A stretch of DNA of 64,000 bases from Terfezia claveryi. Its lineage: Eukaryota; Ascomycota; Pezizomycetes; Pezizales; Pezizaceae. Below, one piece after another: positions 23,710 to 36,724 of this stretch; position 1 is the first letter of the stretch, and the number at the start of each line of letters is the position of its first letter. The notes beneath the pieces were generated by a model. That model made no database searches, had not been told where the DNA came from, and worked only from the letters and a program-made list of their open reading frames with translations. The position numbers and the translations under genes were made by a program. The stretch covers positions 124,001 through 188,000 of the forward strand of contig WHUX01000030.1 in NCBI GenBank assembly GCA_015179025.1, given 5' to 3'.

Positions 23710-25266
23710 ATTCAACTCGCTAAGCAAATCAGTTTTTTGGTTTTTGGGGCGTTTACTCCGTTCTTAGCAGTCATTGATTTACGTATCTCCTTTGCCTTAT
23801 CATCATCTGTTCACTAGTTCCTGCTTTGACTTTACTCGGGTGTTTTTATTTACTGTGTTGTTCAAACATGCAAATCTTCATTTCTCCTTGACTTATTGTC
23901 ATTTGTGATGGTGAGTTGTAGTGGAAGGATGCGTTAATGAAACCCGCATCTCAGCTGCTTGGGTGTTTTCTCTTGGAATTGTTAATTTGGATGTGTGCTT
24001 TTTTCTTATCCTGGAAATTGTATAGCGCAGTTTTTGTTGCAGAAGAGGTGGAATTTGGATAATTGGATAGGTAATAATGGGGGAATATTGGTCATGCTGG
24101 ATCAAGCTGAGTCAGGTCGAGAAGGAGAGTTGAATATATTGCATTTGGATTGGTAGCTATTAACAGCTTCTATTCAGGCTTCTTCTCTTACGCTATATTG
24201 TCCATATCGATCAACGAAAGGCATACTTTGACTTATGAGAAGTTGATATTGGACCACACCTGGCTGGGTTGGACTGGACTGAACTTGGACCTTAATTTCC
24301 TACATCCATGATTTTCTAGATTCAATGGACCGTTAACCCTCCTTTGATATTTTCTTTTGTTGATGTACATTTTGCAAGTTTTGCTTTTTGATATGTAATG
24401 GCAATCGCGATTTTCCGGAATTCAAATGTCTTAGATATGCTTGGAAAAAATATGAGTGGCTTTCTGAAGGAGTATTCTTGTAGCCTCGGTCACAGCCTCG
24501 CTGTGGTTTGGTGCCTATCATCTGTGGGAATTTGGTAAGATCCAGAGCCCTCACGTTTTACCTGTACGGGGAGATCTTAAACCAAGCTAGGTCCTTAAAT
24601 AGAGTGTTTGTTTTTTACACGATCTGGGGGTTTTGACGCTGGGGCTTGGGGCGTTGCTTGCGTTTCATAGGATTGTTTGGTTCACTACGTGACAGGCTCA
24701 AGCCCACAGAGGAATTTCGGCACGGCATTGCTCAGATGATAATGATATTATAGGTATGAATGAGAACACGGTAAACAGCTTATTATAGTTTATTGAGATG
24801 TGGCTAGTTCAAAGCAGAGGACGTACGTTCGTTAGATGGGAGAGATGCCACTGGCTAGGGAGGTGGGAGGGTGTTAATATAAAAGTGCATGAGATCTTTC
24901 ATGTATATGCGAAGTAGCACTTTAGAGGTACTATATTTTGAGTGTAGTAATTTCTAATATTTTACCAACTATCAGCTAAAGCACTTGCTTGATTTAGAAT
25001 AACATTAAGAGGGATTTTTCGTTATCTAGTGGCGGGGAGTTTTTACTGGTGCTCGGCTTGTAATAGGACGTTTGAACTAACTGGACCGTGACCGTTTGGT
25101 TGGCTATCAAATCTTGTCAGCTGGAAGAAGTATCTTTTGATTCGAGTCCTGACAGGAGGTTTTGTGACCTGGTGAGAGAATTGGATTGGATCTACAGTGC
25201 AGAGTCGACCGGACCCAGGAAGCTTGGAACGAAGGAAGATCGTGCGACGAGATCAATCGAGATATC
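23710..25266. other. Intergenic region, vac8 to UPF0052 gene
   Basis: 1.6 kb. The first part is T-rich and probably 3' UTR. The remainder shows no coding pattern or repeat that I recognise. Confidence 0.5.
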
Positions 25267-27244
25267 ATGTCAAGCCCTGGTACCAAGAGGAATAGACTTG
25301 TAGTGTTTAGTGGCGGATCAGCTGCTGTAAGGATCTCATTCTAGTTTCACTTCATACATGCATTCTACATCTATGGCTATCCAATCATGATGGGTTCGTC
25401 ACATCTACGAGAGCAGTTTGAACTGACCAATCATGTCATGATAGAATAGTATTGTGGACGTATTCAATGGACTGCTGAGTTCTAGAGAGGCCGGAAAGGG
25501 CCAGAGCGTGAACGGGTTGAAACTGCAGAAGTTGAGCTATGTTATTGGGATTTCGGATAATGGTGGGAGTACGAGTGAGATTTTAAGGGTGTTTGGGGGA
25601 CCGGGGATTGGTGATGTTAGGAGTAGGTTGGCCCTTTGTTTATGGAGAGGAATATACCCAGTACGGAGGTGATATCGACAGAATACTTATACCCTATCTA
25701 TGCCTGGAAGAGGTATATATCAGACGAAATGGGTCAAAATGGGTGGGAGGGATTCGTGAAAAGGAGGAATAGGTGCTGAAAGTGGCCTTGTGGGAAAATA
25801 CAGGTCGCCTAATCCGCCTCGCGCCCGAACCTACCGGCACCTCCGAAGAAGACTCTGTTAAAACCGCTATCAAGCACCTCCTCAACTACCGTCTCCCCGC
25901 TGACGAAGAGCTCGCCAAAGAAGAATGGCTCTCGGTCGTGGAAGGAACGCATCTCAAATGGAAAAAAATTTCCTCAGACAAACGCGAGCTCCTCCGCTCC
26001 TTCCTGGTCCATCTCCATTCTGAAATCCTCAAACGTGCAAGACCGCCCTTAAGTACATTTAACTTCCACTCCGCATCGATCGGGAATCTGTTTCTTACTA
26101 GCACAAGACTTTTTTTTGGGTCGTTTGAGTCGGCGATTTATTTGTTTCAGAGTATTACGGGAGTACCAGAGAATGTGCAGGTCGTCCCGGCCATTAATTC
26201 GATGTTTTCCCATCATATTGCGGCGGGGCTGACGGATGGCACGGTTATTGTGGGGCAGAATCAGATTAGCCATCCGAGTGATTTGAAAGCAGCGGGGCTG
26301 TTGCCGAGTAGCGAGAATATCTATAGCAGGGCCCCGAGTGGTGCTGCTACACCCATAACACCATATGGTTTTACAGGTCATCAGTCGAAGTTAAATCCAG
26401 CATTTAGCTGGCCGCCGCCTGCCCTGGGACAAAGTATTGGGACTGAAAGTGAGGAGAGTGATAATAATGAGGGAGAGAGTGATGGAGTCGAGGATGCGAA
26501 CTTACCAGGGAGTCATCCGAGCTTGAAAAGTAGGAATATAGTCTTTGAAAAGGATAATGAGCCGGAGTTGGGGAGTAGGGTTGAGAGAGTTTGGTATATA
26601 AATCCATACGGACAGGAGATTAGGCCTCCGGCGAATCCAAAGGTCGTTGGGGCGTTAGGGGAGGCGGGGGTGGTGGTGTTTAGTATTGGAAGTTTGTATA
26701 CAAGGTAGGTGGGTGTTACCCTAGACACACATCTCAGAGACCCAAGGAGGGGAGAATGTGAGAGCTAACAAATAACAGCATAATCCCCTGCCTAATCCTC
26801 CGTGGTATCGGCCATGTGCTATCCTCACCACACATCCCCTTCAAAATCCTCATCCTCAACGGCTCCCTTGACCGCGAAACCGGCCCAGTGACTGGTAACC
26901 CGCAAGTAGATTTCTCCGCTTCCGACTTCATCCGCGCAATTGTCCGCGCATGTGTCGACTCGCAGTCGAAATCAAGACTTTCACCCTCGGGGTCACCACA
27001 TTCAGCGATTCATACGCCACAGGGTAGCATTTTTATCCCGCCGGGGGAGTATGTCAAATATGTTACGCATGTGGTGTATTTGGAAGGGAGGTGTGTGCCG
27101 AAAGTGGATGTGGAGGAATTGGGGAGGTGGGGGATTAGGGCGGTTAAGGTCGAGGGACAGAGTTTGGTGAAGAAGAAAGGGGTGTACTATGAGGTGGAGA
27201 GATTGACGGAGGCCCTGGGGGGAATTATTGAAGGGAGACTTTAG
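25267..27244 (+). CDS. UPF0052 / CofD-like family protein
   Basis: Exons 25267-25326, 25445-25622, 25804-26704 and 26779-27244 give 534 residues. Opens with VVFSGGSAANSIVDVFN, a nucleotide-binding loop of the CofD/YvcK fold, then YVIGISDNGGSTSEILRVFGGPGIGDVRS, which is highly typical of the family. Later blocks (NFHSASIGNLFLTSTRLFFG, ESAIYLFQSITGVP, VVPAINS) and the C-terminal CLILRGIG and KILILNGSLDRET also fit. Bacterial YvcK relatives influence cell-wall and carbon metabolism and bind UDP-sugars; CofD itself is a 2-phospholactate transferase. The fungal members have no established role, and none is assigned here. A fungal-specific insert of about 90 residues (around 200-290) is acidic and low-complexity. 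Intron 2 is long for this window at 181 nt. No signal peptide. Confidence 0.9.
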
Positions 27245-28075
27245 TGAGTATGTTTGGCAGATGGGATGTGTAGGTGAGGAAGTGGGCGGGAGGGATGTTA
27301 AGTAGTTTAACAGTTGACTGTGGCTTAGTTATAATTTTTTGAGTCTGGGTAGGATTCTAGATGGTGTTTTTATGCTCTTATAATCAATATATATATATAT
27401 AAATTAATAAAGACTGCCGAAGGCCGAAGTAAAGAAGCCTGAACGTAATGGAAATGTGCTCATTGATACCAGTTGAAAATACTCCTAATATTCTTCACTT
27501 GGCGAAATTTTGTCTAGGTTTTTTTTTTTTTCTTTTTTTTCTTGTTATTAAAATCAAATTACATTGATTTTTATAGGAAATAAAAAAATATGTTTGAGTA
27601 TATATAAATTAATAAAACGTAAAGGATTCCGAAATTTCATCAGTAGCTAAAATGAGAAGGTTGAGCAGAAATCTAGCTCTCCGCTTGTTTATGTATTAGT
27701 TTCTAGTAATGTAAGGTTTCTTCGGCGTGTAAACCTGCCTTCAACAGAAGAAATGAAGCTATAATTCTAGGACACTGAGGTATATAATCGATGCATATCT
27801 CAATTGGATCAACCTCAAGTTAGTAAAATTTCTACCCTAGTTACCCTGAAGTAAACTTCCTATCTCTGAACTAGTACAAAGAGCATTCTCATGAGGCTGT
27901 CAATGTAGATTACATATTTCTAGTATATATTCGTCCTATTCTACAGAAACAAAAACAGCCAAATGAATGTAGTTAAACTTTTCATTTAAACAGCAAGGAA
28001 CGCCAGAAATAAATCCACACATCAAAAGCACATATGACAAGAGGCATCCCCCTACCCAATCCATCAAACATAGTT
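27245..28075. other. AT-rich convergent intergenic region
   Basis: 0.8 kb between converging genes. Markedly A/T-rich with a (TA)n stretch near 27387 and a T-rich run near 27519-27540. Probably two 3' UTRs; no gene recognised. Confidence 0.6.
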
Positions 28076-31000
28076 CTACTCATCATCCCCTGTTATCATC
28101 TTCATCCTATCCTTATCCACCTTCTCCTTCTTCGCCTCCTCCGCCCACTCCGTAGCTAGCCTCTGCACCTTCTTCACCCCCATCTTATCCCCATTCTTCT
28201 CCTCCCACTCCAGCCACTTCTTAAACAATACCTTCGCCACCTTCGGCTTCACCTTTGTCTTCCCTTCTTCCCCACCCTTAGGCACACCTAACTTCCTCTC
28301 TAACAACCCCCTCACCCCTGACACCTCCCCATTCCCTTTCGCAAGCTTCATCTCCATGTCAACCCACACAATCAATAAATCACTCTTCCCCTTATATGTA
28401 CTCGTTAAATTTTCGAAAATAGTTCTTCCCCGCTCAGGATCACCGCGGGTGAATTCCAGTTGAGCGAATTTAGAGATAAGGCTTCGGTGAGTTGATTCAG
28501 GGGTTTTAGGGAGGATTTGGAGTGCGCGGGGGAGAATTGCACGGGCGCGGTCGGGAGACGAGATGGGTGGGGAGAAGAGGTAAGTGGCATATGTGGTCCA
28601 GAGAGAAAGGGTTGTAGAGCCGTGTTTTTTGAGGGCGGCTTGATATAATGAATCCGCTTTCTTTGGAGGATATTAGTTTCAGTGATGTTCAGAGTAATTG
28701 AATCAAGGAAGTTACCTCATGCTTTCCAGCCTGGATGTAGATATTGCATAACCTCTCATGCATATCAAGTGAATCATTATATACACATGCCCGCTTGAAT
28801 ACTTCCTCAAGGGACTCATCCGTGCCGTATTCAAGCTCGGTATTAAGCATCGCCGCCCAAATAATCTTCTTCTCCTCCAACCCCTCCTTCGACACAGAGC
28901 TAATCGTCTTCAACGCCCGCTCTGCAATCTCCCTTGATTTTCCAACCTCTGAAAGTTGAAGCTGGAAGGCCATATACCTCACCCACAGCTCTCCGTTCTG
29001 GGGGTTACCCATGAGGAGCCGTTCAAAGTCTGAGACGGACTCGGGAGCACGGGTATCCAGGTCCCCAGTCATGTCATGCTTGATTTTGGCGGCCATGGAT
29101 TTCTTCTTCATTTTGCGGTCTGCGGTGAAGGTGTCGGAGTCGGAATCTACGTCCTCGCCTTTGAGGGTAGGGGCAGAGTCGAGGATTGATCCGGCCCAGT
29201 CAAAGCCTGAGGTGGATAGGGCTGGGCCTCTGGAGGTACTGGTTAGTGGTGGGGCATCAGACATCTCTGCGTCCCCAACCTCGTCCCCATCCTCGCCCTC
29301 GCCTTGCTCCTCAACTTCTTCGTCCGAGTTGAAGTCGATTGCAGTGGCGACATCGACTCCACCATCGCTCTCGTCGTCCTCGCTATCTGCCATCTTCTCA
29401 TCCCCATCCACATCCACATCCTCCCCTTCACCTTCAAAGTAACTAGCCTTAAGTCCGAATGAAATCTTTCTCTTCTCAAGGTCGATAGAAAGAACCTTCG
29501 CCTTAACCGCGTCCCCGGGAGAATATAGCTTCCGGACATTTTGAACCTTTTTATCCGAAACCTCACTCTTGTGACACAGTCCACTGACATTCGCGCTTCC
29601 ATCCACTACAACGAATACACCATACTCTGCGGTAGAGCGAACAGTTGCTTTAACGACTTGCCCAACCAACAGCTCATTCCATTGAATTTGAGGCTGGACC
29701 TTCCCATCAACGACGGAGGGCTTAAGACTCATCTGTACTTGGCCGACAGCTTGCTCCACATGCGTGATCTTTCCCCGGACAAGCTGATTGACCTTAACAG
29801 CAGTCTTCCATTCCTTGACGAAGAAATCCGAGATATCGGAAACTTTAACATAGGCAGTAACAATCCCACCTAAATGGACAAAGACACCCTTGTCGGAAAT
29901 ATGTTTAACGAATCCTCTCCTAACATCACCCAAGGTGACACCAGCAAGCGTGAGGATTTCAGGGTCCGCAACTTTTGAAATGGAGCTGAGAACCCTAGAA
30001 GGTCTCGTAGAGAGTGCAACACGCTTATTCACCTTATCCACATCAACAACGCAAACCCGGAGAATTTCGTTCTTGGTGTACTTCGAAGGCTGGGCGAGGG
30101 AGTAATTATCCGCTAGATCCGTCAAGCCAATTGGCCCGAAGACATGCTCGCTCAATTGGACTATGACTTGTTTTTCTGTGACCTTAGTGACTCTAGCTGG
30201 GAGAATCTGGCCCTTCTCTAGCGAGTCGTATGTAATGGCCTTATCGAAGTTAGTAGTCCTGGCAGAGAGATCAAGTTTGTTCTTAGCAATGTCTACGTGA
30301 GTAACGTGACACTTGACTGCACATCCAATAGGGAAATTCTTATCCAGATCCTTTAACGGCCCAGCATCGTCGGACAACTCGAGGATCTTAATTCTGCCTC
30401 GGACGCTGGGGGATAAGTTAACCCAGACACAGTCCTCCCCATGGTTATTCACAAACGCAACCCAGGAGGATCCCACTTCAATTTTATCGAGGGTGAGAAC
30501 CTCACTGTCTTCCTTCAAGCACTCCTCCCTCGCTGACAACTCAAATACCGTCCTAGTATTGGTCTGCTTATGAGTAATAGGCAAGAATCGATGGTTCCTG
30601 GCATCATGAATACCAGTGATTTTGACGTCAAGAATCTGGTCCTTCCGGAATTGCTGGAGGGGTTTCTTCTTGTTCATGATGTCAGACCAGGAGTCGAATA
30701 CTTGGGTAATATCTATACGACCTTGAATATTCTCCGCGACTTGCATGTTAAGTTGTGTCTCCTTGATCGATAGAATCTTTGCTTTGGTAATTTTGCCGGG
30801 GGCAATGTCAGCCATCGATCTTAAACTGCCGTCCAAGGGCTTGTTAATCATGATTGCCTTTGCCCTCTCTTCAAGGTTCTTGGCATTGCCCCCCTTCTGT
30901 GGTTTTTCTACTTTCTGCGGTCCTTCGTATTTGTTGAGGGTAAGGTAGAAGCGATCGTTACCGTGGTCAATGCGGCAGACAGTGGCGGTGATAGATTGAT

Positions 31001-33788
31001 TTTTCATCAAGCCATAGTCTAGCGAGGAAACCTTCTCTAGAGGCATGCCCGACCTGGAGACAGCACCTGAACCACCACCGGGGAATGTGACAAGAGCGTT
31101 GTGGAGCGTGATATTGCTAACATATCCACTCAGGGCGTCACCTTCCTTCACATCCTCCACTCCTTTGACCAATTTCCCTTCCTTCGCTGCACTAACTAGG
31201 CTAGGTTTCAAGCTGAGCATAATCAACCGCCTGGCCTCCAGCTTGCCTAGCACCAAGATGTCCTTCAAGGTCTGGCCAACACGAATATTCTTGAATGCCT
31301 GTACAGCCTTCTGCTTGGACCCATCAACCAAGTGTGTAAACAAAAGAGTCCCCTTCAATCCATCTGCACCCATGTCCTGCAGAGCCAAAACAAGATCCGT
31401 AGCAGACTTTTCAGTGACTATCCCAGAGATAATCTGGCCAATCTGGATACCTGCAAGGGCATTTTGTTGAGCTTCCCCAAACGCCTTGGGATCCTTGCAC
31501 GAGACTCGGATTCGCTCATTCTCAACATCAACAGAGAGGACATTGACAATGACGGATTGCCCAACTCGGAAATGTTCCCTTGGGTCCTGGATATATGCCT
31601 CACTCATTTCACCCACAGGGAGGAATGCAGTTACGTCTGAGTAGAACTTGACAACGGCACCTGAGGGTAAGACCTTGACTAAGGTACCCGGGGTCACCAT
31701 TCCAGGGGCAGCATTCTCATAAGAAGTGATGATTGGAGCATCAGAGTTCACCAGAGTCTTCTTGATGGTCATTCGAAGTTGCTTCTTCGCAGGATCATTC
31801 ATAAGGATCCTACCAGTGACAGCCATTCCCTCGCGGAACTTCTTCTCTGGGCTCTTCAGCTTGACATCACTGAGATGGTTCTCGTCGACAATAGCAGTGA
31901 TTCCGTCACTCAATTCAATAATTAGAGAGCCATTAGGAAGATGCTTCTGAATAGTTCCCTTGACTACTTCTCCAACCTTGACATCCTCTACACGGAGGTA
32001 CTTCTGGTCAAGGATCTTCTGCTCCATGGAACAGAAGAAGATACCGTCTATGGCATTGTACCCAATAATCCTAGCACGGTGGACTGAGCCTACTTTATAG
32101 CTTCCAGTAGTTTCCGATAGATCATCGATCTTCTTGTCTGCTATTCGAGAAATGTGAACGAAACCGGGCACACCAGCAATTCCCACATCGATGAATAGTC
32201 CAAGCTTGGGTTCTACCTTTGTGACTTTTGCTTTATCAAGAATGGTAGCAATAGGAAGAGCTGTGGTAGGGTCCTCCTTAGGCTTTCCCAAAGGCGAGCT
32301 GAGAGAGAGGGTATGAGGGAGAATGGAGAGGTTGAGTTTCTTTGGATCAGAGTTTGGGTTGGTGAAAAGCACACGAGCCTGAATTTTGCTTCCAATCTTT
32401 ATCCTCTCCTCCAATGCCTTCTCGCTCCATCCGCGGCCATGAAAGTAGTCTATGACAATATCCAGCATTCCCATAATCTTTCCCCGTATGCCCCCATTCT
32501 TCACATCGGTAACCAGTACCTCAACCCCAGTACCGGGAGTGAAAGTATCAATCGTGGGCGCTTCGGCGAGCCATAGACCACCCTTCCAGGTGTCCCCCTT
32601 ACCTTTTTTGGCCCCTATAGGTTTGTCAATCTCTCCTGATACCTTGACGACCTTCCCATTCGAAGCCATTCCGGTGATAGTGCATAGAATCACCTGGCCC
32701 TCCTGTACATTTCTGAGGGTCAACTGGCTACCCAACTCCTTCGAAGATATAAACCCAGTTATTGATTTATCCTCAAGTCCTAAGTCTACGATACAACCAT
32801 GGTCTTCCACACTTGTGATGGATGCTTGGATAGCACTACCCGCAACAAGTTCCTTTACTGTGACCCCAGCGTTCGCAAAAGAAGGATGCAGACTTAATTC
32901 AATTCGCTTCTTGTGCTTTGTGTGCTCTGCGGAACTGGTTCCGTTTTTGCCTGACTTCTCTGGGATGTCCTCTCCAGTAGATATTACGCAGGCACGGATG
33001 TATTGTCCGACCCGGAAATAATTGTCGAGATTGGTGAGGTCCTGGTCAACCTTGTCATTTTCCTCTCCCTCATCAGCTTCATTGCCATTTTCACCGTCCT
33101 CCAGAAGGGATTCTATCCTCTTGGTGAGCTGTTCTGATATGGATGTTATGGGAACGTATCCGATCAAGTTATTGGGTAGGGAAACTGTGATGTCTGTAGA
33201 GTTTATTTTTGAAATGCAACCCAAAACGATGGTTCCAGGAACAATCCTCTGTTACAATATAAGCAAATGTCTTCACTACATGGGTTGGATGCCTCGAACC
33301 TTGAATGACAGCCCTTCGACCTTTGGTCCTGTATCCTCCTTCTCGGTATCCCCTTTCTTCTGGCCTTTCTTCGCATGCTCTGTTTTCCGTTTCTTATGCT
33401 TGGGCTTCTTCTCTTCCCCGTCCAAATCCACATTACCCTCAGCGTTCCGCTCCCCGCTCATACTAGCACCGGTCTCAAATAGAACATCCTTGACTGCCTG
33501 ATTTGTTACCTCCTTGAGCTCCAATGGCGTCAAGACTGATCCACCACCTCTAGGAAATACTGCTTCCTCCTTTCCGGGCCCCTTCAGCTTAGAGATGGTA
33601 AGCGGCCCTACTGGAAGTGCATCCGAGAACAGTTTCTTCACAGAGGCAGATTTGTCGTCTGTAGAAGTTTTTGCCTTTTTGTTCGTTGTATCTGCCGGTT
33701 TCTTGCTTGTATCCTGCTTCCCAGCGGCCGGAACTTCTGCTGGCCGTTTACGCTTAGCAGTTCCAATTTGCTGATTATGAGGAGCCAT
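28076..33788 (-). CDS. rrp5: rRNA biogenesis protein Rrp5
   Basis: Exons 33788-33300, 33248-28716 and 28660-28076 give 1,868 residues, the usual size for fungal Rrp5. A lysine-rich N-terminus (nuclear localisation likely) leads to EGLSFKRIVPGTIVLGCIS, the start of a long series of S1 RNA-binding domains seen as recurrent units like VGQVVKATVRSTAEYGVFV and VRRGFVKHISDKGVFVHLGG, up to about residue 1,400. An acidic linker (VDVDGDEKMADSEDDESDGG) follows, then C-terminal HAT/TPR-type repeats from PESVSDFERLLMGNPQNGELW onward. Rrp5 is needed for early pre-rRNA cleavages for both 18S and 5.8S/25S production in the nucleolus. The 4.5-kb central exon is the longest in the window. It is divergent to spb1, another ribosome-assembly factor. 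Confidence 0.98.
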
Positions 33789-33966
33789 CTTGTTTTTTGA
33801 ATTGCAGACTTCTCTGTTAGAGAAAACTTTCTCTTTGCGACTAGAACAAAGTTACGCCGCTTGGCGTGAAATCTTGGCGCGCACTAACTCTCACGATTTT
33901 TACTTCTCAGTTACGGTGAACATTTGAAGGTGTTCACCGCCCTGTTTACAGCACAGCAACACCACA
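33789..33966. promoter_or_regulatory. Shared divergent promoter of rrp5 and spb1
   Basis: Only 178 bp separate the two start codons, so both 5' UTRs and promoters must overlap or abut. It contains a perfect 9-bp inverted repeat, CGGTGAACA / TGTTCACCG (33914-33922 and 33931-33939, 8-bp spacer), 27 bp upstream of the spb1 ATG, and a smaller ACGCC-GCTT-GGCGT inverted repeat near 33853. Shared regulation is inferred from spacing and common function. Confidence 0.65.
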
Positions 33967-36724
33967 ATGGCTATCCAGAAGAAGGTATTCTTGTTCCGAT
34001 GGCCTATCCATATCTGACCATCTATTAATTTTAGAGCTCTTCTTACAGCACGGGAAAGGTCGTCTCGACAAATGGTAGTCTTGAAACTACCCCCCTCCCC
34101 ACCTAGTCGAGAACAGCATTGACAGATTATTCTATCTATAGGTACAAACTCGCCAAACAACACGGCTACAGGGCTCGTGCTGCCTTCAAGTTAATTCAGC
34201 TCAACCGCAAGTATAGCTTCCTCGAAAAATCCAAAGTTCTCATTGATCTTTGCGCGGCTCCCGGATCATGGTGTCAAGTCGCCGCGGAAGTCATGCCCTC
34301 CAGCTCCCTCATCGTAGGTGTGGATCTTGCGCCCATCAAGCCGATACCGAAGGTCATTACATTTCAGAGCGACATCACCACTGAGAAATGCAGGGCAACC
34401 TTGAGGGGCCACTTGAAAAATTGGAAAGCAGATACAGTATTGCACGATGGTGCGCCCAACGTCGGTACTGCATGGGTGCAAGATTCGTTCAACCAGGCCG
34501 AGTTGGCGTTGCAGTCATTGAAGTTGGCGACAGAGTTTCTGGGTGCAGGAGGAACCTTTGTGACGAAGGTCTTTAGATCTAGAGACTTCAACTCGCTCAT
34601 GTGGGTTTTTAACCAGCTCTTTACAAAAGTCGAAGCAACCAAGCCACCTTCCTCCCGTAATGTCTCTGCAGAAATCTTCGTTGTTTGCCGTGGGTACAAA
34701 GCACCAGCGAAGGTCGACCCCAAATTCTTGGACCCTCGAACCGTCTTCGAAGAACTCCCGGATCCAACCCCTAATAATGAGGCGAAGGTCTACAATCCCG
34801 AGAAGAGGAAGAGGAAGCGAGATGGTTATGAGGAAGGGGACTATCTACAATTCAAGGAGATACCAGTCACGGAATTCATTGAGAACCCAGACCCCATTGC
34901 TTTGCTGGGTAGCATCAACAAATTCCACTTCACGCAGCCCGGAAATGGAGATGTTGCCATGGCTGCAATTGATAAACTACCAGAAACAACAAAAGAAATC
35001 AGAACCTGCTGTGATGATTTGAAGATATTGGGAAAGCGTGATTTCCGCCTCCTCCTCAAATGGCGCCTCTCCGTGCGTGAGAAATTCGGATTTGGTCCTA
35101 AGAAGGAGGATGAGAAGAAAGAAGTGGCAACTGAGGTTACTGAAATTATTGAGATGGATGAGGACGAGCGAATTTCACAAGAGCTGGAGGCAATACGAGA
35201 GCGAGAGCTTCAAGCTAAGAAGCGAAATAAGCGGAAATTGAACGAAACCAAGCAGAAAGGGATTGTCAGGATGCAGCTTCACATGATGGCCCCTACAGAA
35301 ATTGGTCTAGAACAAGAAGGGCCCATGGGCGAGGATGCCATGTTTTCCCTGAGGCAGGTAGATAAGGCTGGAGCGTTGGGTAAGGTGGCTAAGGGCAAGA
35401 TGAATGTCATTATTGAGGCTGTGGATGAGAAGGCGCGAAGACAAGCACAGGCAGGGATTTTGATAGATGAGAAAGAGGAAGATGATGAAGATACAGATCA
35501 ACTAGAGGAGGAGCTTGACGCAATGTACGCCATGGTTACTCTTACCAGTAGCGAGCCTGGCTAATCAATTCTACAGGTATGCAGACTACCAGGAACGACG
35601 AGCTCAGGCCGACATTAAGTACAGGGCAAAAAAGGCCAGGAAAGAGCATGAGGATGGGGAATGGGGTGGGATCACATCTGACAAGGAGGATGGCGAGGAT
35701 GATGACGAGATAGTGGTGGACAGTAGTGATGAGAGCGAGGATGAGGGTGTCCAGATTGGAGCAGCGAACAAGTTAATAACGAGTCTGGAGGACGAGGGGA
35801 AGAAAGCCAATGGATTAAGTAGAAAGGCTGCATTGTTCTTTGACCAAGATATATTCAAAGACATTGGTGCAGACCTAGAAGAGGAGGAGGACGGAGAGGA
35901 AGAGGAAGCCGATGAATTGCAGGAGGAGGAGATGGAGGAGGACGCGAATGACGATGAGATCGAGGAAGTTTCCGAGGCCGATTCCGACTGGGAAATGGAT
36001 GTTGGCAACCTCGAAATCCAGGACGACCAGTCTGACGGCGAAAACGGTGGATTCGAAGTCGTACCCACAGAGAAATGGGAGAGCAACTGGGGTGATGATG
36101 ACGATTCCAAACAAAGTAGCTTCCTAAAAATTCTCTACAAATTTGAATCTCATACTGACATTCCCCCCAGGAATAGATATCATCACTGCCGAAGCCATGA
36201 CCCTCGCGCAAAAACTTGCCATAGGCGAAACCCGCAAATCCCAACTCATCGACGACTCTTACAACCGATACTCCTTCCGCGACCGGGATGGCCTTCCTGA
36301 ATGGTTCCTTGACGACGAAGAGCGTCATTCCAAGATTCAAAAACCCATTACCGCCGCGGGCGCAGCCGCTATTAAAGAGAAATTACGCGCACTTAACGCT
36401 CGCCCTATCAAAAAGGTCAAGGAGGCTAAAGATAGGAAGAAATTCAAGGCAATGCAGAAGTTGGAGAAATTGCGGAAAAAGAGTGCTCTTGTTGCAGGTG
36501 ATGAGGCATTGAGTGAGAAGGAGAAGGCGAATAGTATTACTAAGTTGATGGCGAAGGCGGCAAAGAAGCCGAAGCAGCAAGTGAAGGTTGTTGTGGCGCG
36601 GGGGGCTAATAAGGGGAATAAGGGTAGGCCGAAGGGAGTCAAGGGGAGGTATAAGATTGTCGACGCGAGGATGAAGAAGGAAGTGAGGGCCCTGAAGAGG
36701 TTGAAGAAGAAAATTCGCAGCTAA
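33967..36724 (+). CDS. spb1: AdoMet-dependent rRNA methyltransferase Spb1
   Basis: Exons 33967-33984, 34049-34074, 34142-35524, 35577-36115 and 36171-36724 give 839 residues. The N-terminus [20 protein letters not shown] is family-typical. An FtsJ-type methyltransferase domain (about 20-225) shows the AdoMet loop [13 protein letters not shown], the DLAPIKPI strand, [23 protein letters not shown] with the catalytic lysine, and [17 protein letters not shown]3381 region follows ([28 protein letters not shown]). After a very acidic stretch comes the Spb1 C-terminal domain ([20 protein letters not shown]) and a lysine-rich tail. Yeast Spb1 methylates G2922 of 25S rRNA in the 60S A-loop. The join at 35524/35577 restores [14 protein letters not shown]. 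Confidence 0.98.

Noticed and set aside
35604..36110. Serine-rich minus-strand frame of 168 residues
   Set aside because: Antisense of the acidic stretch of spb1; composition follows from GAG/GAT codons.
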